From Typha latifolia (Eukaryota; Streptophyta; Magnoliopsida; Poales; Typhaceae), in the NCBI GenBank assembly GCA_019914945.1, contig CM034112.1:7014001-7078000 (forward strand): 64,000 nucleotides of DNA, in the 5' to 3' direction. The notes under the pieces were generated by a model. That model saw only the letters and a program-made list of their open reading frames with translations, had not been told where the DNA came from and did no database searches. Shown here in pieces: positions 1-10,662 of the stretch (the stretch's first letter is position 1; each line of letters opens with the position of its first letter). The translations under genes were made by a program, and so were the position numbers.

Positions 1-153
1 CTGTATAAAGAACCACAATATAACCTGTTGTATATGTTATTGGGTCCTGGAGAAATGAAATACATACTAACTAAACAATGAACAACCAAAAAGAAGTAAA
101 GAAAGAAGATGGGCGACCAAGTAAATATCACCTTTGAAGAAACTCTACATTCA

Positions 154-3100
154 CTATAAAGGCTGAATCTCCAAATTGGTGTGCTCATTGTGAATGCCAT
201 TCTCAGATTCTGCTGATGTCCTATTCTCGCTCATGTTCATTTCCTGCACAGCTGGTGGGTTGATAATGGTCATTGGCATGACAACATCATCCGTGAGGCG
301 TCCCTTCATTTCTCGGTGCTCCTGGCATATAGCACACCAATGCATGCAGCAATGAACCATACAAGGGTCGCAAGGAGAGTTCTACAGAAGTAAAGAAAAT
401 GGTCAGCATTTACTAACTAGATGATTTGTACACCAGAGCAAGAATAATGGACATTAAAAATATTAGTGATCCAGTTTGTTATGTCGTTTAGACAAGGATC
501 ATTTAAATTAAACTACAAACAAAAAAATTCAGTATCTTAAGACATAAAAAATATCTCATCATATTCTTAAATAAATTCAGTACAGAGTAATAAAGAACTT
601 AAGCTGTATTCTAAAGGTAAAATTGATAAAATGTCAGAAAGTATCTTAAGACATTTAATGGGGTTGAGAAAACAAGCACAATATTTGTATACAAGCTTCA
701 GCTTTGTACCATTGTAATCCTCTGATTTCTGGAAATGTGTGTTACCACACACATTTAGCAAACCTCATCCATAAAATAACTATAAGAAGTCAGAATATTA
801 CATAGTGTAAACTAAGAAAAGTTTGGCAAATAATCCAAGTTCCTGGGTGTTTGGCTAAACTGAAAAATAGATCTGATAAACTCTGGCAAGAGATTGACCA
901 TGCAGAATCTCTTCTTTCACCTTCATAGTATGATTTGATTTCCATAGTCCTTGGAAGTAATCCACCAGAAATGCTCCTAACGTCATCAAGTTTCTCTACT
1001 ATATACCCATTAACTTATTATTATTATTATTGAGTTGTTTCTTTCTAATTCCTTTCACTTGTAAAAGCCAAGGATGATTGTGCCAGTCTGCATAGAGTGT
1101 GCAGACCGCGCACTGGTTGTGCTGATGAAGTATCAGCATCAGCATGGGCTGTGTGATGTGGCCTAGGGAGGAGGAAACATACCGATACTGAAAAAAGATA
1201 AAGAGATACCAAGATCTACCCTAAGGAGAAAAAATAGTCTTTGTGAATCTGTTTATCTGCCTCCTAGATGGGATGAGGGAGAAGTTGGATTGTTCATTAA
1301 AGTCAAGGGAGACAATCAGTTGAGGAGGAAAGAAACAATAGCGTCTTTAGATCAAAGCTAGATTGGCCAAAACTTAGAGTTAGTCTTACGAGGGAGAAAG
1401 AGAGTAATAGAGATGAAGATAAAGACCAATATTAATTAACGAAAGCATAATCCAAAAAGGGTTGTCTCAACACCTATTTATAGTCTAACCCACGTCCTAA
1501 GGCAAATAAAGAATCCTAATACAAGAAAAACACATTCTAGTCAAACTCGCCATTAGGCGTTTGAACGGGCTCATGGGCGTTCAAACGCTCAAGATGGCCT
1601 TTTGCTCTTGGGCATTGGCATTCGAACATCTGGACCCAAGGGTTATGCTTCATGGCTATTTTGGTTCATGTCAAAAACATATATAAAGACTCTAAAAATA
1701 TATATTAGAGACATGCCAAAGGCGTACCAATGTCGTGTCGTTGAGATATCAGAGCAATAATTGTTGGAAAAAACATTAGTAAGGGTTATACATCTATATT
1801 AGTTGATTGATGTACCAACCAGGAGTGAACAACAACATAAGCATGTAATGCCATAAAAAGAGAAGCCAAAAGCATCCAACCAAGCAAACTGATCGACATG
1901 TCTACCATGTTCCCTTCACCAATCATGTCTCCAATTGCATAGCCTAGTTAGATATTAACATGAAAATTTGCATGACTAGCAGTGCTGCAAATACCAAAAC
2001 CAGCACATAGATCAAAACAAGATGGATGTGTCATTTTCTCGTTTACCAGCAATGGGTTTTCCCCTTCTTAGTATAAAGGCTATAAGCATAATAGAGTGCA
2101 CAACTTAGCACTCATTGGAATCGCATAAGTATTTGGTAGACCAAAGAATATCAAGAAGGAACATCTACCTTTAGATGGTACTTCTTCTGCAGAGACTGTC
2201 GTAAAAGACCAGTATATATACCGCACATCCACCAACCAAATAATAATCCTTCCCCAATCAGAAAAGATGTCTTTGGGTCAATACCGTGAAAAATTGCTGT
2301 AGCAGCTGCAAGTGCAATGCCTCCTTCGATGCAGATGGCATGACAAATGCATGGTTGCGTCCAAGGGATATCATCTCTAAGGCTCTCAACATTGTGGCCA
2401 AACAAGACACAAGGACAGAACAATCCAGTCCAGCCTACCAGGATAAAGCAATTAATCTCGAACAACAGGAAAAATGATGAAAGTTTTAATTCTAGAAAGT
2501 AGTAATTGTTAATGAAGACACAACACACCGACATGAAAATTGTGAACTGCACAACAGGATAACGAGCGGATAAAAGACAATAAATGTAATTTTGACCATC
2601 TTAAATTTCAATATTCAAACTTTCAATCAGATAGTAGTCAAAACTTTCAGAACTGTGGTTATCTTACACATTAATACTTTCTAGACAGCCCTTCATGCAT
2701 CATCTATTGTACACCATTTTGAGATAGCTTAGAATCTTGACATTTCTTTGCATGCAAAACATTTTATCTTAAATGCATATTTTTGAAATGCCTGGAATGC
2801 CTTGGACTGAGCCATCAAGTAACTCGTTCCTTTTTGCTAGTTTTACTTATTCATCACTTTCCCATTGCATATTGACCTCCTCTTCTATTGTGTATTACTT
2901 TCGAAAAGGTGAAGCCAAGTTTTTGGCCTATATTAATTGGAAAGACTAAAGATAGTAGATTTTTTAATAAGAATCATTGCAATTACATATTACATTAAAT
3001 TATCAAAAAATTGTAATTTTGTAACTATAACAAGTCACCTAACTTGACCAGAATTTATATTAAGATTAAACAACCTAATAAAGGATGCAAAGAAAAATTA

Positions 3101-3732
3101 AGTAAGGTGTCCTGATTAATATGAACTGAAAAACTATATCCAAAATTCTAAATTATGCATACTAATGTCACACTTTGAAAATAATCCGAATATTTCTTCT
3201 TCCAATCCTAGAAAAGAAAACCATTTTTGGTAACTTGCTAATGCATGAGGCCCCACGCAATGCAAGATCTGGCTCATATTTCCATCGGACTTATTGTTTC
3301 TTTTTTTGAGAAAGCCTCCAGAATTATTGATAACTACAAAGAATAAAGATTCATAAGCACGTTAAAAGACAACATCTTACAACTATTGGTATCCTCAGCA
3401 CACCCAAAAATTCCGGAGGTCCACGGCTCATCGGCTGGCAGCTCATAGCTTTCCGGAAGTACTTGCCCGCACTCATCGCATCTACGAACCTCCAACTGTT
3501 CCAAAAGCAAAAACATTCGGGATCAATCGGAGGAATACACACACAAATCCGTATATTTCCACTCATAAGATGAACGATCCAACGAGGTAATGAGATCACG
3601 AGATAAATAGCTAAGATCACCAACCTGGGGGACTCGGACAGGTTGATTGAGCTCTCCGGGACGGATCTCCTCCATGGGCGCATCTTGACCTTTGGTCAGC
3701 TTCACGTACGAACTCGCCGCGCCATCCGCCAT
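154..3732 (-). CDS. CNR6: PLAC8 / cell number regulator 6-like membrane protein, 4 exons
   Basis: Coding exons on the minus strand are 3732-3625, 3495-3381, 2434-2169 and 381-154. All have GT-AG borders and the phases join to 238 aa, the usual size for plant CNR6-type proteins. Exon 1 starts MADGAASSYVKLTKG. Exon 2 has a paired-cysteine stretch (RRCDECGQ). Exon 3 gives the PLAC8 core TGLFCPCVLFG and two hydrophobic segments (around ICIEGGIALAAATAIF and LLFGWWMCGIYTGLL) expected to cross a membrane. Exon 4 opens NSPCDPCMVHCCMHWCA, the second Cys-rich block, and ends in an acidic polar tail. In this family (FW2.2, CNR, PCR) members affect cell number or metal transport at the plasma membrane; which applies here cannot be told. 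Introns are 129, 946 and 1787 bp; the last holds LTR-type DNA. No coding break was seen. Confidence 0.93.
1190..1770 (-). mobile_element. LTR-derived fragment in intron 3 of the CNR6-like gene
   Basis: On the minus strand this stretch has GCGTTCAAACGC-type palindromes (1557-1630), a consensus TATA (CTATAAATAG, 1483-1474) and then a CT-rich leader. This is the same order seen in the U3-R region of the Gypsy and Copia LTRs further along the window. No coding part or second LTR is visible, so it is read as a solo or partial LTR. Borders are approximate. It has the same orientation as the host gene. Confidence 0.5.
1474..1630 (-). promoter_or_regulatory. TTCGAA palindrome cluster plus TATA box
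   Basis: Cores at about 1557 (GCGTTTGAACG), 1577 (GCGTTCAAACGC) and 1619 (CATTCGAACATC) lie upstream on the minus strand of CTATAAATAG at 1483-1474. The nearest core is 74 bp from the TATA. Layout matches the other LTR promoters in the window. Confidence 0.5.
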
Positions 3733-3840
3733 TGTTACGAGAAGGGCTAAGCTTCGGGTCGGAATTGGCGTTCAGATCTGGGGGCAGAGAAGAGGAGAAG
3801 AGGAAGGGGGCAGAGAAGAGGAGAGAGAGAGGCCAATGGT

Positions 3841-3848
3841 TTTAAATA
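3841..3848 (-). promoter_or_regulatory. probable TATA box of the CNR6-like gene
   Basis: On the minus strand TATTTAAA lies about 110 bp upstream of the start codon. It is followed by a CT-rich leader (GA-rich on the plus strand, 3781-3832), as is common in plant 5' untranslated regions. A CCATTGG box is directly downstream. The position is plausible but no transcript start can be seen. Confidence 0.5.
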
Positions 3849-3966
3849 GCGGTGAATGGCCAAAGAGATTCGTCTTCTTGGGCTCCTTGGTCCACTTCGG
3901 AGTGGCTGCCACCAATGTCAATGTTACGGATTTCTGAAGAAATTTACTCTTGACGGGAATGTGCAT

Positions 3967-4789
3967 ATAAGACCAATTTTAGATGGTATTAACTCTTTCC
4001 AAAATATGCTGTGCATATAAGACCCCAACTTTAGACAGTATTATGGATCTCATAAGTCACAACGGGGCTTTTACAAGTTAATTATATATTTTTTTTATAA
4101 TAATATATTTTAGTTTGTGTGGTGAATATATAAATTATGTACACTTTATGATAAAGTATATATTAATTCTAGAAAATATATTCACTCAATTGTATATATT
4201 TAATCAAAAAAGTAAATACCATTAAATTGCGAAAGTCCCATCTCACAATTATTTTTAAACTCCTTAAAAAAATGACTTATTTGTAATCAAAATTCTTTAA
4301 ATTCTAGTAATAATAAAATCTGACCATTGTGTACTAATTATATATACTCCGTTATAAATAGATGTACATCCAATGTAGAAAATAGACACACTCAATTTAT
4401 AAGAGCTCAATCTTACTATTACTAAAATTTAAGGGTTTTTATGCAAATATTTCTAAAATAAATATATTTGAGATAAAGAAAAGATTAAGATAAATATAGA
4501 AAAAATCTCCTTTTGTATGGATATTGAGAGGAAAGAAAAAGAGAAAAGGTGAGAAGATTTAATTTTATTTTAATTTTTCCTCGATTTTCATTTAAAAATT
4601 TTATCTAAATGAGAACATATTTCTATCTTCGTTTTCTTCTCTCTCTTCATTGAAACACGACGTAAATTTGATAGATATCTAAAGATGGTAATATAAATGG
4701 CATGTTTTGTTACTTTAAATATTAAATGTTACTATTTAATATTAAATGGTAATAAACGTTAAATATTAAATGTTAATATGAAAATTTCT
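3967..4789. other. AT-rich intergenic DNA
   Basis: No gene is seen. A short direct repeat beginning GTGCATATAAGACC occurs at about 3960 and again at about 4010, each followed by TTTAGA and GTATTA. The rest is AT-rich with no coding pattern. Confidence 0.6.
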
Positions 4790-4985
4790 TTGGAATAAAG
4801 GTAAGAAAACTAAGTGCATCCATCTTGTTTGACTAGAATAAGGCTACCAAACCTAAAAGGGATCGTAGCCTTTTTATTTAGTACTTGATAATGATTAAAC
4901 TATGGTTAATTGCCAAAAGAAATGTTAAGGTCATTGAAGATTCTGATGACAATTGGGCTCACTTGGTTAAAGCCAAGTATGAGAC
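4790..4985 (+). pseudogene. possible LINE reverse-transcriptase tail fragment
   Basis: Short translated pieces read IKLWLIAKRNVKVIEDS and WAHLVKAKY. They resemble the region after the RT domain in plant LINEs, where a conserved 'LW...LKAKY' phrase is common. It is very short and surrounded by AT-rich DNA. Weak call. Confidence 0.3.
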
Positions 4986-5209
4986 ACCCCCACACATGGG
5001 ATGTGCGTAAGCTCAAGTGCTACTCTTGAAGCTGATGCTTGATTCACACTGCAATGCAGACTATTCAGGAGGGTTTGATTAAGTTTGTTTATAACGACAG
5101 AACTGTTCATATTTGGAAAGGAAGAAGATGGCAAGGGGTCAACCAAAGAAGGCCAGCTAGTGAGGCCAGACAACAGGTTGAGAATAGAAAGGAAGCTCAG
5201 CATTGACCT

Positions 5210-6095
5210 GATCATCGGCCCAGCCCGACCGTGCCCGGCTCGATTTGGACTGGGCTAAGCTCGGCCCGAGCCTGAACTACCAACGGGCGGCACGGGCCAA
5301 CCCTTTGCCCGCTCGGCCCGACCCGAAAGCCCGCCCATTCGGCCCGCTGCTACGTAAAAAATAACGAGAATTTTGTATACTATACCGTTTTATAATTTTT
5401 TTAGCCCATCTCTCCCATCACAATTCAGCCCAAGTACTAGTATTGTTTAAATTTTTTAGCCCATCTCCCATCACATATCAGCCCATGTACTATTTAAATT
5501 TTTTTAATATACTTTTTTTAACAGAGAAGAACAAAAATATTTTAAAAAAATGTAACGGTAAAAAATATTGTAAAAATAGCTAAAAAATTGTGAAAATTAG
5601 CAAAATAAGACCTCCACCTTTTTTTACCATTTTACCCTTTTAACAGGAATAAACAACTAGTTTATAGGGGTATTTTGGTAATTTTAATTTTTCTCATGCT
5701 TATAAATAGATGATAAATTTTCTAAATTCATCACACATTCTCAAATTCTCTAATCTCTCAAGTTCTTTCCAAATTAAAGGTTTCAAGATTTTTAGTCTTC
5801 AAATTAGCAAATTCTCTCCAATATGGATTCCTTTGATGATCATATAGAATCACAATTGGAGGGCGAAGATTCTATTAATCCTACACCCGCATCTCAACCT
5901 CAATCTGATCTGGAAACTCTGGCTTCGGCTTCATCATCATGTAGTTCTAAGAGATTAAAGTCTGAAGTTTGGAAGTATTTCAAAAGGATTGAAATGAAAG
6001 ATGGCTAAGGTAATGTTATAGATTGTAGAGCTAAATGTCTTCAATGTAATCATAATTTTTCTGCATTAACTAAGAATGACACTACGTCTATCAGC
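5210..6095 (+). pseudogene. hAT transposon 5' end with BED zinc-finger transposase start
   Basis: The left edge (5215-5345) is packed with GGCCCG/CGGGC repeats typical of subterminal regions of plant hAT elements. A TATA (CTTATAAATAG) at about 5699 and a CT-rich leader precede an ATG at 5823. The protein starts MDSFDDHIESQLEGEDSI and reaches a BED finger (KSEVWKYFKRIEMKDG, then CRAKCLQCNHNFSALTKND). One in-frame TAA at 6006-6008 splits the finger. The reading stops abruptly near 6095, where Gypsy gag DNA begins on the other strand. BED-hAT proteins bind transposon ends. This copy is dead. Confidence 0.75.
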
Positions 6096-7002
6096 ATAGG
6101 GGTGACACCTCGGTCGCAAGAAGGTCCCACCAAAATGGCCTCCATGCGGACGCCTATCAAAGCGACCGGTATGACCTGCTGCCCACTCCTGATGCTGTGA
6201 GCGCTCCTCAAGTAAGTCCCTCTCCGCTATCCACGCACTCTCTACCAGCTATGCATAAGACAGGTTCTTCACCATGTTCACCTGCTTGCGGATCTCAATC
6301 CGGAGGCCCATCTTGAACTAATCAGCCCTAGTAGTATCGTTAGGTATAACTCTAGGGCAGAAGCGAGACAAGGCATTGAATCTGTCCTCGTACTGTGCCA
6401 CAGTCATATCTCCCTGCCTCAACTGGGTAAACTCCCTCATCAGCTCGAAACGTAGGGATGTAGGAAAATATTTCCAGTCGAAGGAGTCCGAAAATGCCCT
6501 CCAAGTGATGTACTCCCCAGCAAGGCGATCCGACATCATGCGCTCAGTGGCCCTCCACCACTCTTCCGCCTCCCCGTGGAGAAGGAAAGTGGCGAAGGTC
6601 ACCTGACGACTCTCCGGGCACTCAAAAGCGGCCAGGATCTTCCGCACATCGACCATCCACCTATTAGCTTCCATGGGGTCCGTCGTGCCGCTAAACAAAG
6701 GGGGGTTAAGCTGCATGAACCGATTCAGCGACCAGGCGGACCCACCTCCAGTTTGCTCGGCTGGAGTAAAATGCCCTGACGGCTCCCTCGGTATGTGCAT
6801 CCCAGACATGGCCGCTGTGCGCTCCCGAACTAACTCCTCGATGAGCCTCTCTTGCTGTCTGACAAGCTGTCCCAAGACCTCAATGCTAGCTGAAGTACCG
6901 GCAGTTGGTTCGTCAACGGGGGCTGGAGCCCGTCCACGACCAGTTGCACGAACAGACCGAGCACGTCTAGACGGCATTCTTGGAAAGTTCAACACAGTTT
7001 AG
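6096..7002 (-). pseudogene. Ty3/Gypsy gag fragment
   Basis: On the minus strand an open stretch of 225 codons (6995-6318) begins MLNFPRMPSRRARS and contains the retrotransposon capsid pattern (FSGTTDPMEANRWMVDV; HGEAEEWWRA; FELMREFTQLRQGDMTVAQYEDRF spread over residues 90-210). After one TAG at 6318 the same frame goes on as FKMGLRIEIRKQVN to about 6096, where it is cut at the hAT junction. The nucleocapsid finger and pol are missing. The gag start lies about 140 bp from the primer-binding site, as expected. Confidence 0.85.
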
Positions 7003-7137
7003 TTCTTAATTCACAAGTATATCACAAGTCGTGTGTGACTCAATTATTCATTACTCCTAGTTATTCATTATTATTATTCATTTCCTATATATTTGGATGA
7101 TATCTAGGAAGACTTGCCAGATTTATGGTGAACCTAG

Positions 7138-7150
7138 GCTCTGATACCAA
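7138..7150 (-). other. primer-binding site, initiator tRNA-Met type
   Basis: Read on the minus strand this is TTGGTATCAGAGC, complementary to the 3' end of plant initiator tRNA-Met. It adjoins the LTR edge (TGAAATACCC, from 7153) and precedes the gag fragment, so it fixes the element's direction as minus. Confidence 0.85.
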
Positions 7151-7292
7151 GTTGAAATACCCAAACCTCCAAATATGTGTGTAAACCGTGTAGGTAAATC
7201 CTCCCACGCGGTGCATCACATGACCTGTCAGTACAAGGATTTCACAAGGCACACAACAGCACAATTTCACCATAAATAAACTCAACTATAAG

Positions 7293-9743
7293 TGTAACAA
7301 CCCAATCCAAAAACAAAACAAAAAATTCTTTACATGGGTACGACGTGGCCGGCCATAGTGTGGCCGGCCTCGTGCCCATGCATTGGGGCAGCGTGGAGGA
7401 GGAGCCACGCACCCCCTCGCGTTGCCGCAGTAGCCTAACCTGGGCTGCGGCCGGTTGGCGGCGCGGCGGGCCCCAAAGACCACTACAAAGATCAGAGCAA
7501 AGTGCTAGGCCGAGCCCAGCACTATAGCAGTGTTATAATTATTTATTTATTTATTTATTTGATGTTATTTATTTAGGTTTTTCCTTCTTAATTAATGCAA
7601 ATAGATTATTTAGACATTAATTATTTTAATAATAATATATTCTTCAATATGATTAGTATTAATTGTAATTTGTATAATCAATGATTAATTAGGTATAAAT
7701 ATAAGTAATACTCATATTTATTTATTTATATCTCTATTAGATTAATATATAGATTTGTAAATTATAATTATCAAATTTATATACCTCTCTCTCTCTCTCT
7801 CTCTCTTCTCTTCCTCCTTAGCTCAAGTTCATCAGAACCGAGCCGCCGGCGAGAGGCCGGCCGCTGGCTGGCCAGCAGCGGCCGGCGCCCTCCTTGTCGG
7901 CCTGGGTCCGCACCTCCCTCCCCTCCTTCTTTTTCTTCTCCTTCCTCGATTTCTACTCTTTCTTTTTCTTCTCCTTCCTCGATTTCTGCTCTTTCTTTTT
8001 CTGCACAGTGCTGGCACTGTAGCAAGCAATGCTGGACCGAGCCCAACACTGATGGCAGTTTTTTTAATTAATTAATTATTTATTTATTTATTTTATTGAT
8101 GTTATTTATTTAGGTTTTTCCTTCTTAATTAATGCAAATAGATTATTTAGACATTAATTATTTTAATAATAATCTATAATCTTCAATATGATTAGTATTA
8201 ATTATAATTTGTATAATCAATGATTAATTAGGTATAAATATAAGTAATACTCATATTTATTTATTTATATTTATATTAGATTAATATATAGATTTGTAAA
8301 TTATAATTATCAAATTTACATACTAATATTTTTATGAGATACATTTTAAATAATTCTAATAATTTATTATACATTATTATTTTGTAACAAATAAAATAAT
8401 CGGCTTATGTATTTATTTATTATTTTATAAAGTAATGACTACATAGTCCCTAATTAATCAAGATATAATTTAATTATAATTAAGTTTTTATCTATATTTA
8501 TATTTTATTTATAATTAAAAATCTAGCCAGTTATAAAAATAAGTAGAAATTCTAAAATCTAATAAATCATCATATTTTACTCAAACGGATTATAATGGGA
8601 TAAACAACTAACTTTATGTTACTTGAACATTTTCAGATCCCAAACCCCTTATTTGAGACCCCGTGGACTTTGCTAGCGATGAGTGTTACTCGGTTGATGG
8701 GCGAATGTAAATGATACGTAGTTTGTATCTTCTGATTAGTATGAGTAGTCTTATCCCCTATACGCCTTTCTCAAATTAGGTTATATTATATATTATGTAC
8801 ATGCATGTTTTGGCCTCCAGCATGATTATATAACTTTATCTAGAGATGATTACAGTCGAGCATGTTTTATCATGTATCTGATTATGTTGTTCTGGGATAT
8901 GAGCACATTGATGATATATAAAGATGATGAGAGATGTTTATATTGTTATAATGTTATGTCCAGTTGATCTGTAGCATGAGTATGATATGATGCTCATTCA
9001 TGAGTATGAGAGATAATTATACTGTTATAATGTTATGACAGATGATTATACTTTTTATTTATATCTTATTGAGGATACATTCATATACTCATTCATGACA
9101 TGATGCTCTTGCTGATTCATATTATCCAGTACATGATTTACTCTTTGTTTAGCATCACTGATTCGGGGTAAGGTCTATTCAGTGAGTTTTTTGCTCATGA
9201 CTCTCTTTATTTCTTTCTTTTTAAACCCCACAGATATTATGGTATGTGATACCGCCTTGAGATACCCTAGTGAGATATTTTAAAGCAAAAATGAGGTAAG
9301 CTATAGAGGCGAGACGGTATAGATGATAGTTTATATAGAAATTGAGTTGTACTAGTATTTGATATTTGTACTCTTTTATATCAGACGATGATCTGTATGA
9401 TACAGGTCGAATTATGGCATAGTCTTGTATAAGTTGTTTTAGTTATATCTTGATGGTTTGTTGTGGCTTGTGTAAGTCCTGCCAGATTATGTAGTGATTT
9501 AATGTATATTATTATGGACTGGGATATTCATATGTTAACAGGTTTATTTGGTTAATAGTATGATTTATCTGGTGATGGATTATGTGATCATGGATATGTT
9601 AGCATGTTTTATTTGATGATGTCATAATTATATGTGCACAGGAGAGTATCTGTGCATGACGGGCCCGGCCCGACTTGTCGCGTGCGCCATATGGGCGCGT
9701 GGGCGTGGGCGTGCACGTGCCCGTGCCGGGCGGGGGCGTTACA
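7293..9743 (+). mobile_element. solo LTR, large TGTAAC...GTTACA family (copy 1)
   Basis: Starts TGTAACAACCC and ends GGGCGTTACA, 2451 bp, with no internal region attached. The GC-rich first 250 bp matches the reverse complement of the end of the LTR at 10663-13615 (GGCACGA, GGCCGG and CATGGG phrases). The rest is AT-rich with CT runs. The same family starts again at 61929. The open stretches at 7777-8049 are low-complexity Arg/Glu translations, not genes. Confidence 0.75.
7509..8323 (+). repeat. tandem duplication inside the solo LTR
   Basis: About 245 bp at 7540-7783 (starting in ATTTATTT runs, through AATGCAAATAGATTATTT, to TTATCAAATTTATA) recurs with few changes at 8078-8323. A short CGAGCCCAGCACT/CGAGCCCAACACT block precedes each copy. 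The unit is about 530 bp, with a CT microsatellite and GC-rich spacer between the copies. Confidence 0.85.
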
Positions 9744-9962
9744 ATAAAAACCCTCGTAAAGGCTAAAGTCCAACTAGAAAAAAAAAAGAACAAGCAACAC
9801 TAATAAGAAAATAACTCTACTACTCTTTGATATCCGCATCCTCCATATTTAATTCTAAAGTATTTTCACCAAAAAGGCAATGAGAACACGGCCCAGCAAG
9901 TATAATCCAATAATAGTCTATGATAAATATATTGTATGATAAATAGTAATGCATGTTCATAA

Positions 9963-10662
9963 CCGGAATAGGATACCAGTCCTTGATGGCAATAGCGTTT
10001 AGTGCCCGATAATAGACACAAAAATGCCATGTCCCGTCCTTTTTCGCACCAATAGCACGGGGGATTAGTATGTGCTATGACTTGGTTGAATGATGCCTTG
10101 CTCTAATATCTCAGCTACCATCTTTGAGATAACTTCTTTTTGCATATGTGGATACCGATATGGCTTCACGTTTGTTAGTGCAGCCTTGGGTACAATCTCT
10201 ATGTGATGGTCTGCCGCTCTCCTCAGTGGCAACTCCTGTGGCTCCTCAAACAGTCTAGAAAAGTTATCTAATAATTTAGACAATTCAATGGTAGTACCTA
10301 AACTCGTTTGAGGCTCTTCGTTTGCTAGTCCTAACTGAAGAAGATAGGCTAAATCATACGCACAAGGCAACCCCATCATAGGCTGCATTGCAGGAATCGA
10401 CGAAGAGCGAACGCCATCAAGCCGCACATCTTTGTTTCCTTATTTAAATTTCATCCACATGCTTTGAAAATCAAATGTGATGGGTCCCAAACTCTGTAAC
10501 CACTGAGCACCAAGGACAATGTCCGCTCCTCGCAGTGCCAACGGATATAAGTCTACAATGATGTCGTGTCTTTGTACCTATATACTGACCTGGCAACACA
10601 AGCTCTTCGCCTTAAGCTTCGTGCCGTCTCCAATAGCAACGTCAAATCCCGTGGTCGGTTAG
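9963..10662 (-). pseudogene. Gypsy protease end and reverse-transcriptase start
   Basis: Minus-strand reading gives the post-protease segment (LYPLALRGADIVLGAQWLQS), then the RT N-terminal region (ELPLRRAADHHIEIVPKAA, NVKPYRYPHMQKEVISKMV, EILEQGIIQPSHS) and the RT phrase NAIAIKDWYPIP, where it ends. A few stops are present. Its upstream half lies at 13616-14880. The two are separated only by a solo LTR with a GTTAG target duplication, so they were one gag-pol unit. Confidence 0.85.

Larger units (their letters stand above)
7153..9962 (-). mobile_element. 5' LTR of the gag-bearing Gypsy element, split by a solo LTR
   Basis: The LTR begins TGAAATACCC next to the primer-binding site. After 140 bp it is interrupted at 7293 by an unrelated LTR that ends at 9743. 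DNA from 9744 to about 9962 is read as the displaced remainder or adjoining element DNA. Flanks of the insertion are ATAAG and ATAAA, an imperfect 5-bp target duplication. The outer edge near 9962 is inferred from where pol homology starts. Confidence 0.55.

Noticed and set aside
7777..8049. Glu/Arg-rich open frames
   Set aside because: Translation of CT and GA-rich LTR DNA; the Lys/Arg/Glu repeats mirror the nucleotide repeat.
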